Notes: generated by a model not told the origin, from the sequence alone. A stretch of 64,000 bases of DNA from Mycobacterium sp. (GCA_016197405.1 JACPVR010000032.1:1-64000); one strand, 5' to 3'; shown: positions 40,747-49,484, counted from the stretch's first letter. Made by a program: numbers and translations.

Positions 40747-42441
40747 TCACAACCGGCTCTCCAGGCGAGCCGAAACCCCGGCCTCCTGCAGGTCCAGGCG
40801 CTCCAGCATGGCGCGAACCGCCTCATCGTCGATCAGCCCGGAATCCCGTTCGCTGATGAGTGCGGCGCGCTGTGCGGAGAGCACATCGCGATAGAGCGCC
40901 GCGAACACTTCGGCGCGCAAGGTGTGCGCCTCGGGATCGGGCATCTCGTCGGCGTCCTGCGAGTGCCGGGCGATGGTGTTGCGGATATCGGCCAGCACCC
41001 GCGGATCGAGGCCGTCGGGCGGATTGGCCCGGAACTCGGCCAGTACCTCGTCGGCCGCGTCGTGTACCACCCGCTCGGCCTTGAGCGTCTCCTCGCGGTC
41101 ATAGACCCGGTCGCCGTCGTCATGTGCCGACAACTTGAGGCGGCGGATGAGCAGCGGCAGTGTCCAGCCCTGGAGCAGCAGGGTGCCGACACTGACGACG
41201 AACGCGATGGCCTGGATGGTGGCGCGCTCGGGGAACGGCTCGCCGTCAACCGTGGTCATCGGGATACCGGCGGCCGCCGCCAACGTCACCACACCGCGCA
41301 TCCCGGTCCAGGACACCACCACGTTCTCTTTCCAGCTCAGCGACCGGCGTTCGATCTTGCTGCGCCACTTGGATTCCGGCTTGGTGCGCCGCCGGGTTCC
41401 CAGCGCCCCGCGGCCTCCGCCGTCGGGTATCGGGACACTGAGCCTGCTCTCGACATGGCGGGACAGCACGCTGCGACCGAACATCGCGAAGACCGACAGT
41501 GGCCGGATCACCAGCACTATCAGCAGCACGATCGCCGAAGCGACCGCCACCTCCATCAGCGACTCGTGCGCCTCGTTGAGGTCTTCGAGCACGAAGCGCA
41601 GGTGCAGACCGATATAGGCGAAGACGAAGGCTTCCAGCAGCACGTCGACGGAGTTCCACACGTAGCGTTCCTGCAGCCGGGTCTGATAGCCGGCGCCGAC
41701 GGTGCCGTTGCCGACGACGAAACCGGCCACCACCACGGCCAGCACACCGGAGGCATGCATCTCCTCGGCGGTGATGAAAGCCGCGAACGGCACCACCAGC
41801 CCCTGCACGGTCTCCAGGCCCGGGTTGGCCAGCCGTTTGCGGATCCACAACGTCACATAACCCAGCGCCGCCCCCACCACCGGTCCCAGCACCGAGCTGT
41901 AGCCGAACAGCAGGAACGGGTTCTCGATGAAGGTGTGGCTGCCGGCGACCTGCGCCACCGCGAAGGAGAACAGCGACAGCGCGGCGGCGTCGTTGATCAG
42001 GCTCTCGCCGGTCAGGATGGCCATCACGCGTTTGGGCAGGCCCAGTTTGCGCCCCACCGCCACGGCGGTGACGGCGTCCGGCGGAGCGACGATGGCACCG
42101 AGCACCAGGGCCGTCGCGAACGTCAGCGGCACCACCACCAGCCAGGACGACACCGCGGCGACGGTGAACGCGGTGACGATCACCAGGCCGACACCCAGGC
42201 CGAGGATCGGCTTGATGTTGCGCAGGAACGTCGGGAAGGAGAAGTCCAGCGCCGCCGAGTACAGCAGCGGTGGCAGCACCACACTCAGCAGGATGTGCGA
42301 ATCCAGCTCGGGCGGCGTGAAGCCGGGCAGGAACGAGACCAGCGCGCCGATGACGACGATGATCAAGGCCGGTTCCAGGCCACGACGGTGTGCCATCGCA
42401 GTGACCACGATGGCACCGACGACCACGAGTATCAGTTCCAC
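40747..42441 (-). CDS. CPA1-type Na+/H+ antiporter
   Basis: 564 aa, 11-12 membrane helices in the first 400 residues, then a cytoplasmic tail of about 130 residues. Transport motifs GAIVAPPDAVTAVAVG (PDA motif) and LINDAAALSLF (ND motif) match CPA1/NhaP exchangers. The stop lies 1 base from the end of the convergent AKR. It is probably monovalent-cation/proton exchange for pH and salt control. Confidence 0.87.
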   Translation of the reverse strand: MELILVVVGAIVVTAMAHRRGLEPALIIVVIGALVSFLPGFTPPELDSHILLSVVLPPLLYSAALDFSFPTFLRNIKPILGLGVGLVIVTAFTVAAVSSWLVVVPLTFATALVLGAIVAPPDAVTAVAVGRKLGLPKRVMAILTGESLINDAAALSLFSFAVAQVAGSHTFIENPFLLFGYSSVLGPVVGAALGYVTLWIRKRLANPGLETVQGLVVPFAAFITAEEMHASGVLAVVVAGFVVGNGTVGAGYQTRLQERYVWNSVDVLLEAFVFAYIGLHLRFVLEDLNEAHESLMEVAVASAIVLLIVLVIRPLSVFAMFGRSVLSRHVESRLSVPIPDGGGRGALGTRRRTKPESKWRSKIERRSLSWKENVVVSWTGMRGVVTLAAAAGIPMTTVDGEPFPERATIQAIAFVVSVGTLLLQGWTLPLLIRRLKLSAHDDGDRVYDREETLKAERVVHDAADEVLAEFRANPPDGLDPRVLADIRNTIARHSQDADEMPDPEAHTLRAEVFAALYRDVLSAQRAALISERDSGLIDDEAVRAMLERLDLQEAGVSARLESRL

Positions 42442-42465
42442 CCGGCGATTGTCCCGTCAAATGGC

Positions 42466-42498
42466 CCACGCTTCTTGTTGAGCCTGCGGTGAGCGTGG
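42466..42498 (-). terminator. Hairpin between nei and the antiporter gene
   Basis: Arms CCACGCT (42466-42472) and AGCGTGG (42492-42498), 34 bases past the nei stop and 24 bases before the antiporter start. Weak, no T-run; it could end the rpiB-nei transcript. Confidence 0.4.
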
Positions 42499-42532
42499 AC
42501 TTTCCCGGCTTATCGACGCAGTGGGCGCAGTC

Positions 42533-43330
42533 TCACGCCTGGCAGCTGGGGCACCAGAACAGGTTGCGACCCTCCAGTTCGACGGTGCGCACGGTGGTCG
42601 AGCACACCCGACAGGGATCACCGGCGCGCCGGTACACATAGGTGCGGGGCCGGCCTTCGCGGTAGGACGGCGCGCCGTGGTCGTGCTCGGGTTCCACCAC
42701 GACGATCTTTCCGCGCCGCACCCCCACCTTCATCAGCGCGACGAGATCGGTCCACATCGCTTCGAACTCGGCTTCGGTGATGGTGGTGCCGAGCCGGAAC
42801 GGGTCGATGCGGTGCCGGAACAACAGTTCGCTGCGGTACACGTTGCCGACTCCGGCCAGCACCGACTGGTCCATCAGCAGCGCCGCGATGGGCCTGCGCG
42901 ACTTGGTGATCCGCGCCCAGGCGCGTGCCGGGTCGGCGTCGGCGCGCAGCGGATCGGGCCCCAGCTTGGCGACGACATCACCGATCTCGGCCTCGGTGAT
43001 GACTTCACAGACGGTCGGGCCGCGCAGGTCGGTCCCGTATTCGGCGCCGATCATCCGCATCCGCACCTGGCCGACGGGATCGGGGATATCGGCGGTCGTG
43101 AACTCACCGAAGCTGCCGTAGAGACCCAGGTGGATGTGAACCACACGAGCGCCGGCGTAGTGATGGAAGAGGTGCTTGCCCCAGGCGTCGGCCTTGCGCA
43201 GCACCTGCCCGTCGACCAGTGCCGCACCGTCGACGAAGCGACCCTGCGGGCTTCCGACGCGCACCGGGGCACGGCCGTAGCGGCGCTGGTGCAGCCGGGC
43301 CAGCCGGTGCAGGGTGTGACCTTCTGGCAT
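42533..43330 (-). CDS. nei: Fpg/Nei-family DNA glycosylase (endonuclease VIII, Nei1)
   Basis: 265 aa base-excision repair enzyme for oxidised pyrimidines. The N-terminus MPEGHTLHR places Pro at position 2 and Glu at 3, the catalytic residues after Met removal; the H2TH region LAGVGNVYRSELLF and a C-terminal zinc finger (CRVCS...FWCPSCQA) are intact. Order nei-rpiB is as in M. tuberculosis Rv2464c-Rv2465c. It starts 3 bases after the rpiB stop. Confidence 0.93.
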   Translation of the reverse strand: MPEGHTLHRLARLHQRRYGRAPVRVGSPQGRFVDGAALVDGQVLRKADAWGKHLFHHYAGARVVHIHLGLYGSFGEFTTADIPDPVGQVRMRMIGAEYGTDLRGPTVCEVITEAEIGDVVAKLGPDPLRADADPARAWARITKSRRPIAALLMDQSVLAGVGNVYRSELLFRHRIDPFRLGTTITEAEFEAMWTDLVALMKVGVRRGKIVVVEPEHDHGAPSYREGRPRTYVYRRAGDPCRVCSTTVRTVELEGRNLFWCPSCQA

Positions 43331-43333
43331 GTG

Positions 43334-43807
43334 TCAGGCGCCGGGCACCGGGGGCGCGACGTGGTCCTTCTCGTATTCGGCGAGGATGTCGATACGCCGT
43401 TGGTGGCGTTCGGCTTTGGACCATTCGGTGCTCAGGAACGCGTCGACGAAGGACAACGCCTCCTCGACGGTGTGCATCCGGCCGCCGATACCGATCAGCT
43501 GGGCGTTGTTGTGCTGGCGCGCCAGCTGCGCGGTCTCCACGCTCCAGGCCAGCGCGCAGCGGGCGCCGGGGACCTTGTTGGCGGCGATCTGCTCACCGTT
43601 GCCGGACCCGCCGACGACGATGCCCAGGCTCTCCGGGTCGGCGACGGTCCGTACGGCGGCATCGATGCAGAAGGCCGGGTAGTCGTCCTCTGCGTCGTAT
43701 GTGTAGGCCCCACAGTCGATCGGCTCGTGGCCGGTCTTGGTGAGGTGTTCGATGATGGCTTGCTTGAGTTCGTATCCGGCGTGGTCGGCACCGAGGTAGA
43801 CGCGCAT
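43334..43807 (-). CDS. rpiB: Ribose-5-phosphate isomerase B
   Basis: 157 aa pentose-phosphate enzyme. GADHAGYELK at residues 6-15, DCGAYTYDAEDDYP near 37 and GIVVGGSGNGEQIAANK (catalytic Glu and anion loop, about 67-83) match the actinobacterial RpiB type in which Glu replaces Cys as the base. Confidence 0.95.
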   Translation of the reverse strand: MRVYLGADHAGYELKQAIIEHLTKTGHEPIDCGAYTYDAEDDYPAFCIDAAVRTVADPESLGIVVGGSGNGEQIAANKVPGARCALAWSVETAQLARQHNNAQLIGIGGRMHTVEEALSFVDAFLSTEWSKAERHQRRIDILAEYEKDHVAPPVPGA

Positions 43808-43817
43808 GGCGCTAACC

Positions 43818-44369
43818 CTAGCGGCCGACCGCCAGCCCGTCGGCGAGCAGATCGAGCAACCGTTGTGCCTGCTGTGGTGACGACGCGGTCAGGAGTGTGC
43901 CCAGCAGTGCCGCGACGACGTCTTCGGCGGCGATATCGGAACGCACGCTGCCGTCGGCGGCACCGGCCCGCAGAAGGGTCTGCACCGCGCCGACGATGCG
44001 GTCGCGGGTTTGGCTGGGTTGTACGACGCCGGCGGCCAGCAGCGCGCGCAGGGAGTCGGCCATCCCCTGCTTGGTCGCGACGAAGTCCGCATAGCGATTC
44101 ATCCACTGCCGCAGTGCCACCACGGGTGGGTGACGGTCCAGCAGGTCGTCGGCCGAGGCCGAGACCTCGGCGAGTTCGGCACCGTAGACCGCTTCGACGA
44201 GCGCCTCACGCGTCGGGAAATGCCGGTAGAGGGTGCCGATGCCGACACCGGCTTCGCGGGCGATGCCCTCCAGTGACACGGGTCCGTCGGCGGCCGCGAA
44301 GGTCCGGGCGGCGATCTCGAGCAGGCGTTCGCGGTTTCGGCGTGCGTCGGCACGTATCGGCTCAGCCAT
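43818..44369 (-). CDS. TetR-family repressor (second TetR-AKR cassette)
   Basis: 183 aa; HTH VSLEGIAREAGVGIGTLYRHF at about 30-50, ligand domain after it. It is similar to the TetR at 29297-29854 and, like it, divergent from an AKR. The intergenic region carries two perfect palindromes built on GCGGAGG. Compared with M. tuberculosis, where rpiB is followed by Rv2466c, this cassette and the next operon are inserted between the two. Confidence 0.87.
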   Translation of the reverse strand: MAEPIRADARRNRERLLEIAARTFAAADGPVSLEGIAREAGVGIGTLYRHFPTREALVEAVYGAELAEVSASADDLLDRHPPVVALRQWMNRYADFVATKQGMADSLRALLAAGVVQPSQTRDRIVGAVQTLLRAGAADGSVRSDIAAEDVVAALLGTLLTASSPQQAQRLLDLLADGLAVGR

Positions 44370-44371
44370 AG

Positions 44372-44422
44372 CGGAGGTACCTCCGTTTCTGCTACCGTCG
44401 GATCAAGCGGAGGTCCCTCCGC
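44372..44422. promoter_or_regulatory. Two TetR operators around the second AKR promoter
   Basis: CGGAGGTACCTCCG (44372-44385, perfect palindrome) and GCGGAGG-TC-CCTCCGC (44407-44422). TACCGT (44393-44398) between them is the -10 of the AKR promoter. The centres are 36 bases apart, and GCTAC-N-GTCGGA around the -10 is shared with the first cassette. Confidence 0.7.
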
Positions 44423-44451
44423 CTTAGTCGAGTATGGCACCGAGGAGCAGC

Positions 44452-45387
44452 ATGACCAACGCGACACGACCGGCGGGCAGAGGCGCGATCGGTGAACTAC
44501 AGGTGGTCCGGATCGGCTTCGGGGCCATGCAACTCGACGAATCGGTCACCGCCGAGGACGCCGCCGCGGTGCTGCGCCGGGCCGTCGAACTGGGCGTCGA
44601 CCACATCGACACCGCATCGTTCTACGCGGGCGGTGAGGTCAACCGCCGCATCAGGGCAGCGCTGGCGCCCTACCGCGACGATCTCGTCATCGTCAGCAAG
44701 GTCGGTGCGGTGCATTCCCCGGGTGGCGCGATCCCGCTGGCATCGGCCCAGAAACCGGCCGAGTTGCGCGCCGCCGTCGAAGCCGATCTGCGCCAGCTCG
44801 GGCTCGAACGCGTACCGGTGGTCAATCTGCGCCGCCTCGACCTCGGGCCCGGCCTCAAGGCCGAAGGTGACCAGATCGTCGACCTCGACGATCAACTCGC
44901 CGAGATGATCGCCCTGCGCGACGAAGGCAAGATCGGGGCGATCGGGCTCAGCGCCGTGCCCCGCGACATCGTCACCCGGGCAGCACCGGCGGGCATCGTA
45001 TGTGTGCAGAACGCCTACAGCCTGGTCGATCGCTCGGCGGAGGCCACACTGCAGTTCTGCACCGACCATGGCATCGCCTGGGTGCCGTATTTCCCGCTGG
45101 GCTCGGCGTTTCCGGGTTTTCCGAAGGTCGCCGACAATGCCGTCGCGCGCCGCATCGCCGACGAGCTGGGCGCGACACCGTCGCAGATCGGGCTGGCCTG
45201 GCTGCTGGCACACGCACCCAATGTGCTGCTCATCCCGGGAACGCGCTCCATCGCGCATCTGCAGGAGAACCTCGGCGCCGCCGATATCACGTTGAGCGCC
45301 AACATGATCGCCGAACTCGACGCCGTGGAGACGGTACCGCTACCCCACGGTGATGGCGTCGAGGCGTTCCTTGATGAAATCGGCTGA
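44452..45387 (+). CDS. Aldo/keto reductase lacking the catalytic His (second cassette)
   Basis: 311 aa from ATG 44452 (GAGGAG just upstream; ATG 44434 is possible). Asp and Tyr (HIDTASFYAGG) and Lys (VIVSKVG) of the tetrad are present, but where His is expected the sequence reads VPVVNLRRLD, so Asn replaces it. This subgroup with VNLR is known in actinobacteria; activity may be altered. The 3' end overlaps the convergent oxygenase gene by 48 bases. Controlled by the divergent TetR. Confidence 0.85.
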   Translation: MTNATRPAGRGAIGELQVVRIGFGAMQLDESVTAEDAAAVLRRAVELGVDHIDTASFYAGGEVNRRIRAALAPYRDDLVIVSKVGAVHSPGGAIPLASAQKPAELRAAVEADLRQLGLERVPVVNLRRLDLGPGLKAEGDQIVDLDDQLAEMIALRDEGKIGAIGLSAVPRDIVTRAAPAGIVCVQNAYSLVDRSAEATLQFCTDHGIAWVPYFPLGSAFPGFPKVADNAVARRIADELGATPSQIGLAWLLAHAPNVLLIPGTRSIAHLQENLGAADITLSANMIAELDAVETVPLPHGDGVEAFLDEIG

Positions 45388-46299
45388 GGTGACCGGCTCC
45401 AGGCCCGCCACCTTACCGATCGGTGGCTGCAGCGGTGCGACGACGGCATCGTGGTTGGCCTCGTAGAAGTAGATCAGCGAGACGAGGTCCTCCTCGGGGG
45501 CGTGCGGCTGCGGAGGCAGGACCCGATGCCGTCCCGACGGCCAGCGCCGCCCACTCCAATACTCCAGCAGGTCACCGATATTGACCGTGAGCGCCCCGGG
45601 CTCCCAGGGGGCGTCTTCCCAGCCCTCGGCATCGGAGTACACCTGCAACCCGCCGGCACCGGGTTCCCGGTCCAGCACGGTGACGGTGCCGAAATCGGTG
45701 TGCGGGCCGATCCGGAACTGCCCGGGCTCGGGCTCGCCCACCACACTGACCGGCGGGTAGTGGTTGATGTTCATGGTCCAGGTGGGGTGATCGGCGAGTG
45801 CGGCGAACGGATTCTCCGGCAGCCTCAGCGCATGGGCGAACAGGGCCAGCAGGTCATCGGAGATCCGGCGCATGGCGGCGGTGTATTCGTCGACCAGTGT
45901 CTGCAGTTCGGGCACCTCGGCCGGCCAGACGTTGGGCGCGAACCAGATTCGATCCACCTCCGGGTCGCCGACGGCGGTCTCGGCTCCCAGGCTGAAACTC
46001 TCCTTGAGATCGGGCGGGGTTTCGGTGCCCTCGGCGTACGCATTGGCCTCGGCGCCGGGACCGATCCAGCCGTGCCCGCCCACGGGTACCGAATAGCGCG
46101 CCTTCACCTCATGGGGCAGCGCGAAGAACTTCCGGCTGGCCGTGCGCACCCGGGCGGCCAGATCGGTGTCGACACCGTGCCCGGTCACCACGATGAACCC
46201 GGCACGTTGCAGGCCCTCGTCCACTTCGGTAGCGACCGCGTCGGCTTCGGCGCCGCCGGCGTACCAGCGGGAGATGTCAACTACTGCAATGGCACTCAT
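45340..46299 (-). CDS. 2OG-Fe(II) oxygenase, isopenicillin-N-synthase family
   Basis: 319 aa. A DIOX_N domain (VVDISRWYAGG, ...GFIVVTGHGVD) is followed by the jelly-roll core with iron ligands HTDFG (His, Asp) and a distal His in SGRHRVLPP; the Arg two residues before/after would bind 2-oxoglutarate. It is directly downstream of the deaminase gene with no gap and overlaps the AKR end. Thymine 7-hydroxylase belongs to this family, so a pyrimidine or purine substrate is reasonable given the operon. Not proven. Confidence 0.85.
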   Translation of the reverse strand: MSAIAVVDISRWYAGGAEADAVATEVDEGLQRAGFIVVTGHGVDTDLAARVRTASRKFFALPHEVKARYSVPVGGHGWIGPGAEANAYAEGTETPPDLKESFSLGAETAVGDPEVDRIWFAPNVWPAEVPELQTLVDEYTAAMRRISDDLLALFAHALRLPENPFAALADHPTWTMNINHYPPVSVVGEPEPGQFRIGPHTDFGTVTVLDREPGAGGLQVYSDAEGWEDAPWEPGALTVNIGDLLEYWSGRRWPSGRHRVLPPQPHAPEEDLVSLIYFYEANHDAVVAPLQPPIGKVAGLEPVTSADFIKERLDAITVG

Positions 46300-46743
46300 C
46301 TAGAAGACTCCGATATCCTCGTTCCACAGGGCCGGATTGGCGGCGATGAACTCCGTCATCATCGTCACACAGCGCATATCGTCGAGCAGGGTGACGATCA
46401 CGCCGTGCTCGGCGAGCCAGTCCTGGCCGCCGTGGAACGTCCGGTTCTCCCCGATGATCACCGCGCCGATGTTGAACTGGCGGATCAGACCGCTGCAGTA
46501 CCAGCACGGCGACAACGTCGTCACCATCACCGTCGAGCGGTAGTCACGCTGACGGCCGGCATTGCGGAATGCGTCGGTCTCACCGTGCACCGACGGATCG
46601 TCGTTCTGCACGCGCCGGTTATGGCCGCTGCCCAACAGCTGGCCATCGGAGGTGAACAATGCCGCACCGATCGGAATGCCGCCCTCCGCCAACCCTTTCT
46701 GTGCTTCCGCGACGGCGACGTCGAGCATTTGTTCCGGTGTCAC
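46300..46743 (-). CDS. Cytosine/nucleoside deaminase
   Basis: 147 aa zinc deaminase of the CDA fold. Zn site: HGETDAF (His plus catalytic Glu, about 53-59) and SPCWYC (two Cys, about 79-84). Spacing and length fit yeast-type cytosine deaminase or guanine/tRNA-adenosine-like deaminases. GTG start at 46743 overlaps the permease stop (GTGA), and the stop abuts the oxygenase start. Likely deaminates the base brought in by the permease. Confidence 0.87.
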   Translation of the reverse strand: MTPEQMLDVAVAEAQKGLAEGGIPIGAALFTSDGQLLGSGHNRRVQNDDPSVHGETDAFRNAGRQRDYRSTVMVTTLSPCWYCSGLIRQFNIGAVIIGENRTFHGGQDWLAEHGVIVTLLDDMRCVTMMTEFIAANPALWNEDIGVF

Positions 46744-48134
46744 AGCGTGGTGCGCTCACTTTCGATCTTCGGTCGGCACAACAGCAGGTAGCTGGCGCCC
46801 GCGAGCAGGAAGCCGACGAAGAACGTGATATCGCCCAGTTCCGGTACGGCCTTGGCGATCACACCGACATAGATCTCCTGGTTGCAGAAGAGCGCGACGG
46901 ACACGATCAAGCCCACCAGGAAGGACACTAACCCGCCCCAGTTGGCATACGAGCGGTCATAGAGAAATCCGGCGATGGCTTGTCCGCGCCGCAGGTACTG
47001 GTCGGCGAAGACCACACCGAGCCACGGACCGATCCAGTAGGCGATGATCAGCAGGAACGCCTCGTAGCTGTGCGCGGCATCCGGCAGCGCCAGGTACGCG
47101 ATGATGAATCCGGCCACGCCGAAGAAGACCGTCACCAGTGCGCGCGCCACATGGACGGGAAGTTTGATACCGATCGTCACGAATGCCATTGCGCCCGAGT
47201 AGATGTTGATGGAGTTGGCCGCGATGGCGCCGATCGCGATGGCCAAAAGGGTGGCCTTGGCCAGCGGCGAGGCCAGCTCACTGGTGAACGATCCGGTGGG
47301 GTCGGCCAGCGACGCCTCACCGGTGGTGACCGACGCCGCACCCACGACCTCCAGCACGAAGCAGGAAAGGAACAGGCCCGCCGAGGCGAAAAGCCCGGTG
47401 CGCGCGGTGGATACCGTGGTCGGCAGATAACGGGTGTAGTCCGCCGCGTACGGGGTCCAGCCGGCCGCGTAACCGAACGACGTACCGACGGTGAGCAGGA
47501 AGCCGCCCAGTCCCCCGCCGCTTCCGCCGCCGATCGGCGACCCGATATCGGCATGGGCGAAGATCGCCACCGAGGCCGCCGCGAACACAATGGCCAGCAC
47601 CGGGAACGAGTACTTCTCGAATGCCTGCACCAGGTTGTGGCCGAAGAAGGCGAACCCGGTCTGCAGCAGCACGATGATGATCAGGCCGATCACCGGGGCG
47701 AACCCGAACAGGGTCGACAACGCGAACGCACCGCTGACGCTGTTGGTGGCGAACCAGCCGACACCGGCGGTGACCGACATCAACAGCGAGGGCACCGCGT
47801 TACCGCGGAACCCGAACGCCATCCGGCCCAACACCATCTGCGGCACGCCGTGCAGCGGGCCGCGGGCCGACAGGAAGTAATGCGCGATGGCGCCCAGGCC
47901 GGTACCCAGAGCGATACCCGCGACCGCCTGCCAGAAGCTCATGCCGAATGCCAGTACCGCGAGCATGCCGACGAAGATCGTCGCGAACTCCAGGTTCGGT
48001 GACGTCCACGTCCAGAACAGCTGGCTGGGCTTGCCGTGCCGATCGGCTTCGGCGATGAATTCGTTGCCGCCGGGTTCGACTGCGACGATTCGATCGCGAT
48101 AGGTGCCGTCGGTGGTGGGCTCAGCCGCTGTCAT
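46740..48134 (-). CDS. NCS1-family purine/cytosine permease (CodB-like)
   Basis: 464 aa, about twelve membrane helices; NLEFATIFVGMLAVLAFGMSF and GVPQMVLGRMAFGFRGN are NCS1 features. It starts at ATG 48134; a 16-codon extension lacks support. First gene of a permease-deaminase-oxygenase operon (all overlaps or zero spacing), which argues for uptake and catabolism of a nucleobase or analogue. Confidence 0.88.
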   Translation of the reverse strand: MTAAEPTTDGTYRDRIVAVEPGGNEFIAEADRHGKPSQLFWTWTSPNLEFATIFVGMLAVLAFGMSFWQAVAGIALGTGLGAIAHYFLSARGPLHGVPQMVLGRMAFGFRGNAVPSLLMSVTAGVGWFATNSVSGAFALSTLFGFAPVIGLIIIVLLQTGFAFFGHNLVQAFEKYSFPVLAIVFAAASVAIFAHADIGSPIGGGSGGGLGGFLLTVGTSFGYAAGWTPYAADYTRYLPTTVSTARTGLFASAGLFLSCFVLEVVGAASVTTGEASLADPTGSFTSELASPLAKATLLAIAIGAIAANSINIYSGAMAFVTIGIKLPVHVARALVTVFFGVAGFIIAYLALPDAAHSYEAFLLIIAYWIGPWLGVVFADQYLRRGQAIAGFLYDRSYANWGGLVSFLVGLIVSVALFCNQEIYVGVIAKAVPELGDITFFVGFLLAGASYLLLCRPKIESERTTL

Positions 48135-48219
48135 GCGAAGACTGTGGACCGGCATGCACCGGTCCGCAACCGGAGGGACCAAACCCGTTCGTTCGTCGGG
48201 GCCGAGAGCCCCGGCGCCG

Positions 48220-48828
48220 TCAGTCGAACTCAGGCGACTCGGTGCGGCTGCGCTTGAGCTCCCAGAAATGCGGGTACGACGCGAAGATCACCGAGGCGTC
48301 CCACAGCTTGCCGGCCTCTTCGCCACGCGGGATCCGGGAGAGCACCGGACCGAAGAAGGCGACGCCGTTGACATGGATGGTCGGCGTACCGACATCGTCA
48401 CCGACCGCGTCCATCCCCTCGTGGTGGCTCTTGCGCAGCGCCTCGTCGAATTTCTCGGAGGTGGCGGCCTCGATCAGTTCGGCCGGCAATCCGACCTCGT
48501 CCAAGGCCTTGGCGATGACGGCGTCGAAGTCCTTGTTGCCGTTGTTGTGGATCTCGGTGCCCATCGCGGTGTAGAGCGGCGAGAGGATGTCCGGGCCTTT
48601 GGCGTGCTCGGCGGCGATCGCCACCCGCACCGGGCCCCACGCCTTCTTCATCATCTCCTGGTACTGCTCGGGCAGGTCGCGCCCCTCGTTGAGCACCGCA
48701 AGGCTCATCACGTGGAATGACACATCGATATCGCGGACCTTCTCCACTTCGAGGATCCAGCGCGAGGTGATCCAGCACCACGGGCACAGCGGGTCGAACC
48801 AGAAATCGGCGCGGGACTTCTCGGACAT
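48220..48828 (-). CDS. Mycothiol-dependent DsbA-like reductase, Rv2466c homologue
   Basis: 202 aa, thioredoxin fold with helical insertion. FWFDPLCPWCW gives active site Cys15-Pro-Trp-Cys18, and GTPTIHVNG is the cis-Pro loop. The M. tuberculosis Rv2466c enzyme is a mycothiol-dependent oxidoreductase that reductively activates nitro-prodrugs. Start ATG 48828 with AGAGAGGA upstream. Divergent from the DUF732 gene; the 228-bp gap holds the promoters, nothing more recognised. Confidence 0.9.
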   Translation of the reverse strand: MSEKSRADFWFDPLCPWCWITSRWILEVEKVRDIDVSFHVMSLAVLNEGRDLPEQYQEMMKKAWGPVRVAIAAEHAKGPDILSPLYTAMGTEIHNNGNKDFDAVIAKALDEVGLPAELIEAATSEKFDEALRKSHHEGMDAVGDDVGTPTIHVNGVAFFGPVLSRIPRGEEAGKLWDASVIFASYPHFWELKRSRTESPEFD

Positions 48829-49056
48829 CGGGGGTCCTCTCTGTCGGACGTGATGGAATTCCGTAGAGCACAACTTATCGTCGGGCCCTGGTGTTCCCAT
48901 TTCACCGTCGGCCACACACACCCTGCACAACCAGCGCATATGAAACCCATAGGGTGCATTTCTTGACCGAAGCGTGTTCGTCACGTTACCCGTGTGCCTG
49001 AAAGTTACCTGCGTTACCAAAGTGTCAAGCGACACCCGGAGAATTCAGGAGTTTTC

Positions 49057-49461
49057 ATGCGATATCGCAGTTTTCAGATAGGTGCACTCACGGCCACTTT
49101 GGCCACCACCGCGGTGTTGTCGACCGCCACCGCGCACGCCGACACCAATGCAGACTTCCTGCGTCTGCTGTCCAACGCCAATATCGGCTACACCAATTCG
49201 GCCGACACCACAGCGCTGGGCAAGTCGGTCTGCGACATGCTGGTCGAACCGGGCAAGTCGTTCGCCTCGGCGGTCACCAAGGTGCGCAACAACGGTGTCT
49301 CGCCACAACTGGCCTCGTTCTTCACCGGTATCGCCATCCAGGCCTACTGCCCGTCGATGATGTCCTCGATCGCCGACGGCAGCGTGCTGAACCAACTGGG
49401 AAACCTGGACAATCTGACCGGTAGCAGCCTGCTCTCCGGCCTGAATATCCCCGGTCTGTAG
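49057..49461 (+). CDS. Exported DUF732 protein
   Basis: 134 aa from ATG 49057 (AGGAG six bases upstream). A signal peptide ends at ATAHA about residue 28; the DUF732 domain has NADFLRLLSNANIGYTNSADT, VCDML and IAIQAYCPSM with two Cys. A 30-residue Asn/Leu/Ser-rich tail follows (LNQLGNLDNLTGSSLLSGLN). Function unknown. Confidence 0.8.
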   Translation: MRYRSFQIGALTATLATTAVLSTATAHADTNADFLRLLSNANIGYTNSADTTALGKSVCDMLVEPGKSFASAVTKVRNNGVSPQLASFFTGIAIQAYCPSMMSSIADGSVLNQLGNLDNLTGSSLLSGLNIPGL

Positions 49462-49484
49462 CGCGCACCAGCTGCCGCGGCGGC

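Noticed and set aside
40705..42492. 595-codon plus-strand frame opposite the antiporter
   Set aside because: His/Gln/Arg/Asp-rich shadow of membrane-protein codons; no recognisable domain.
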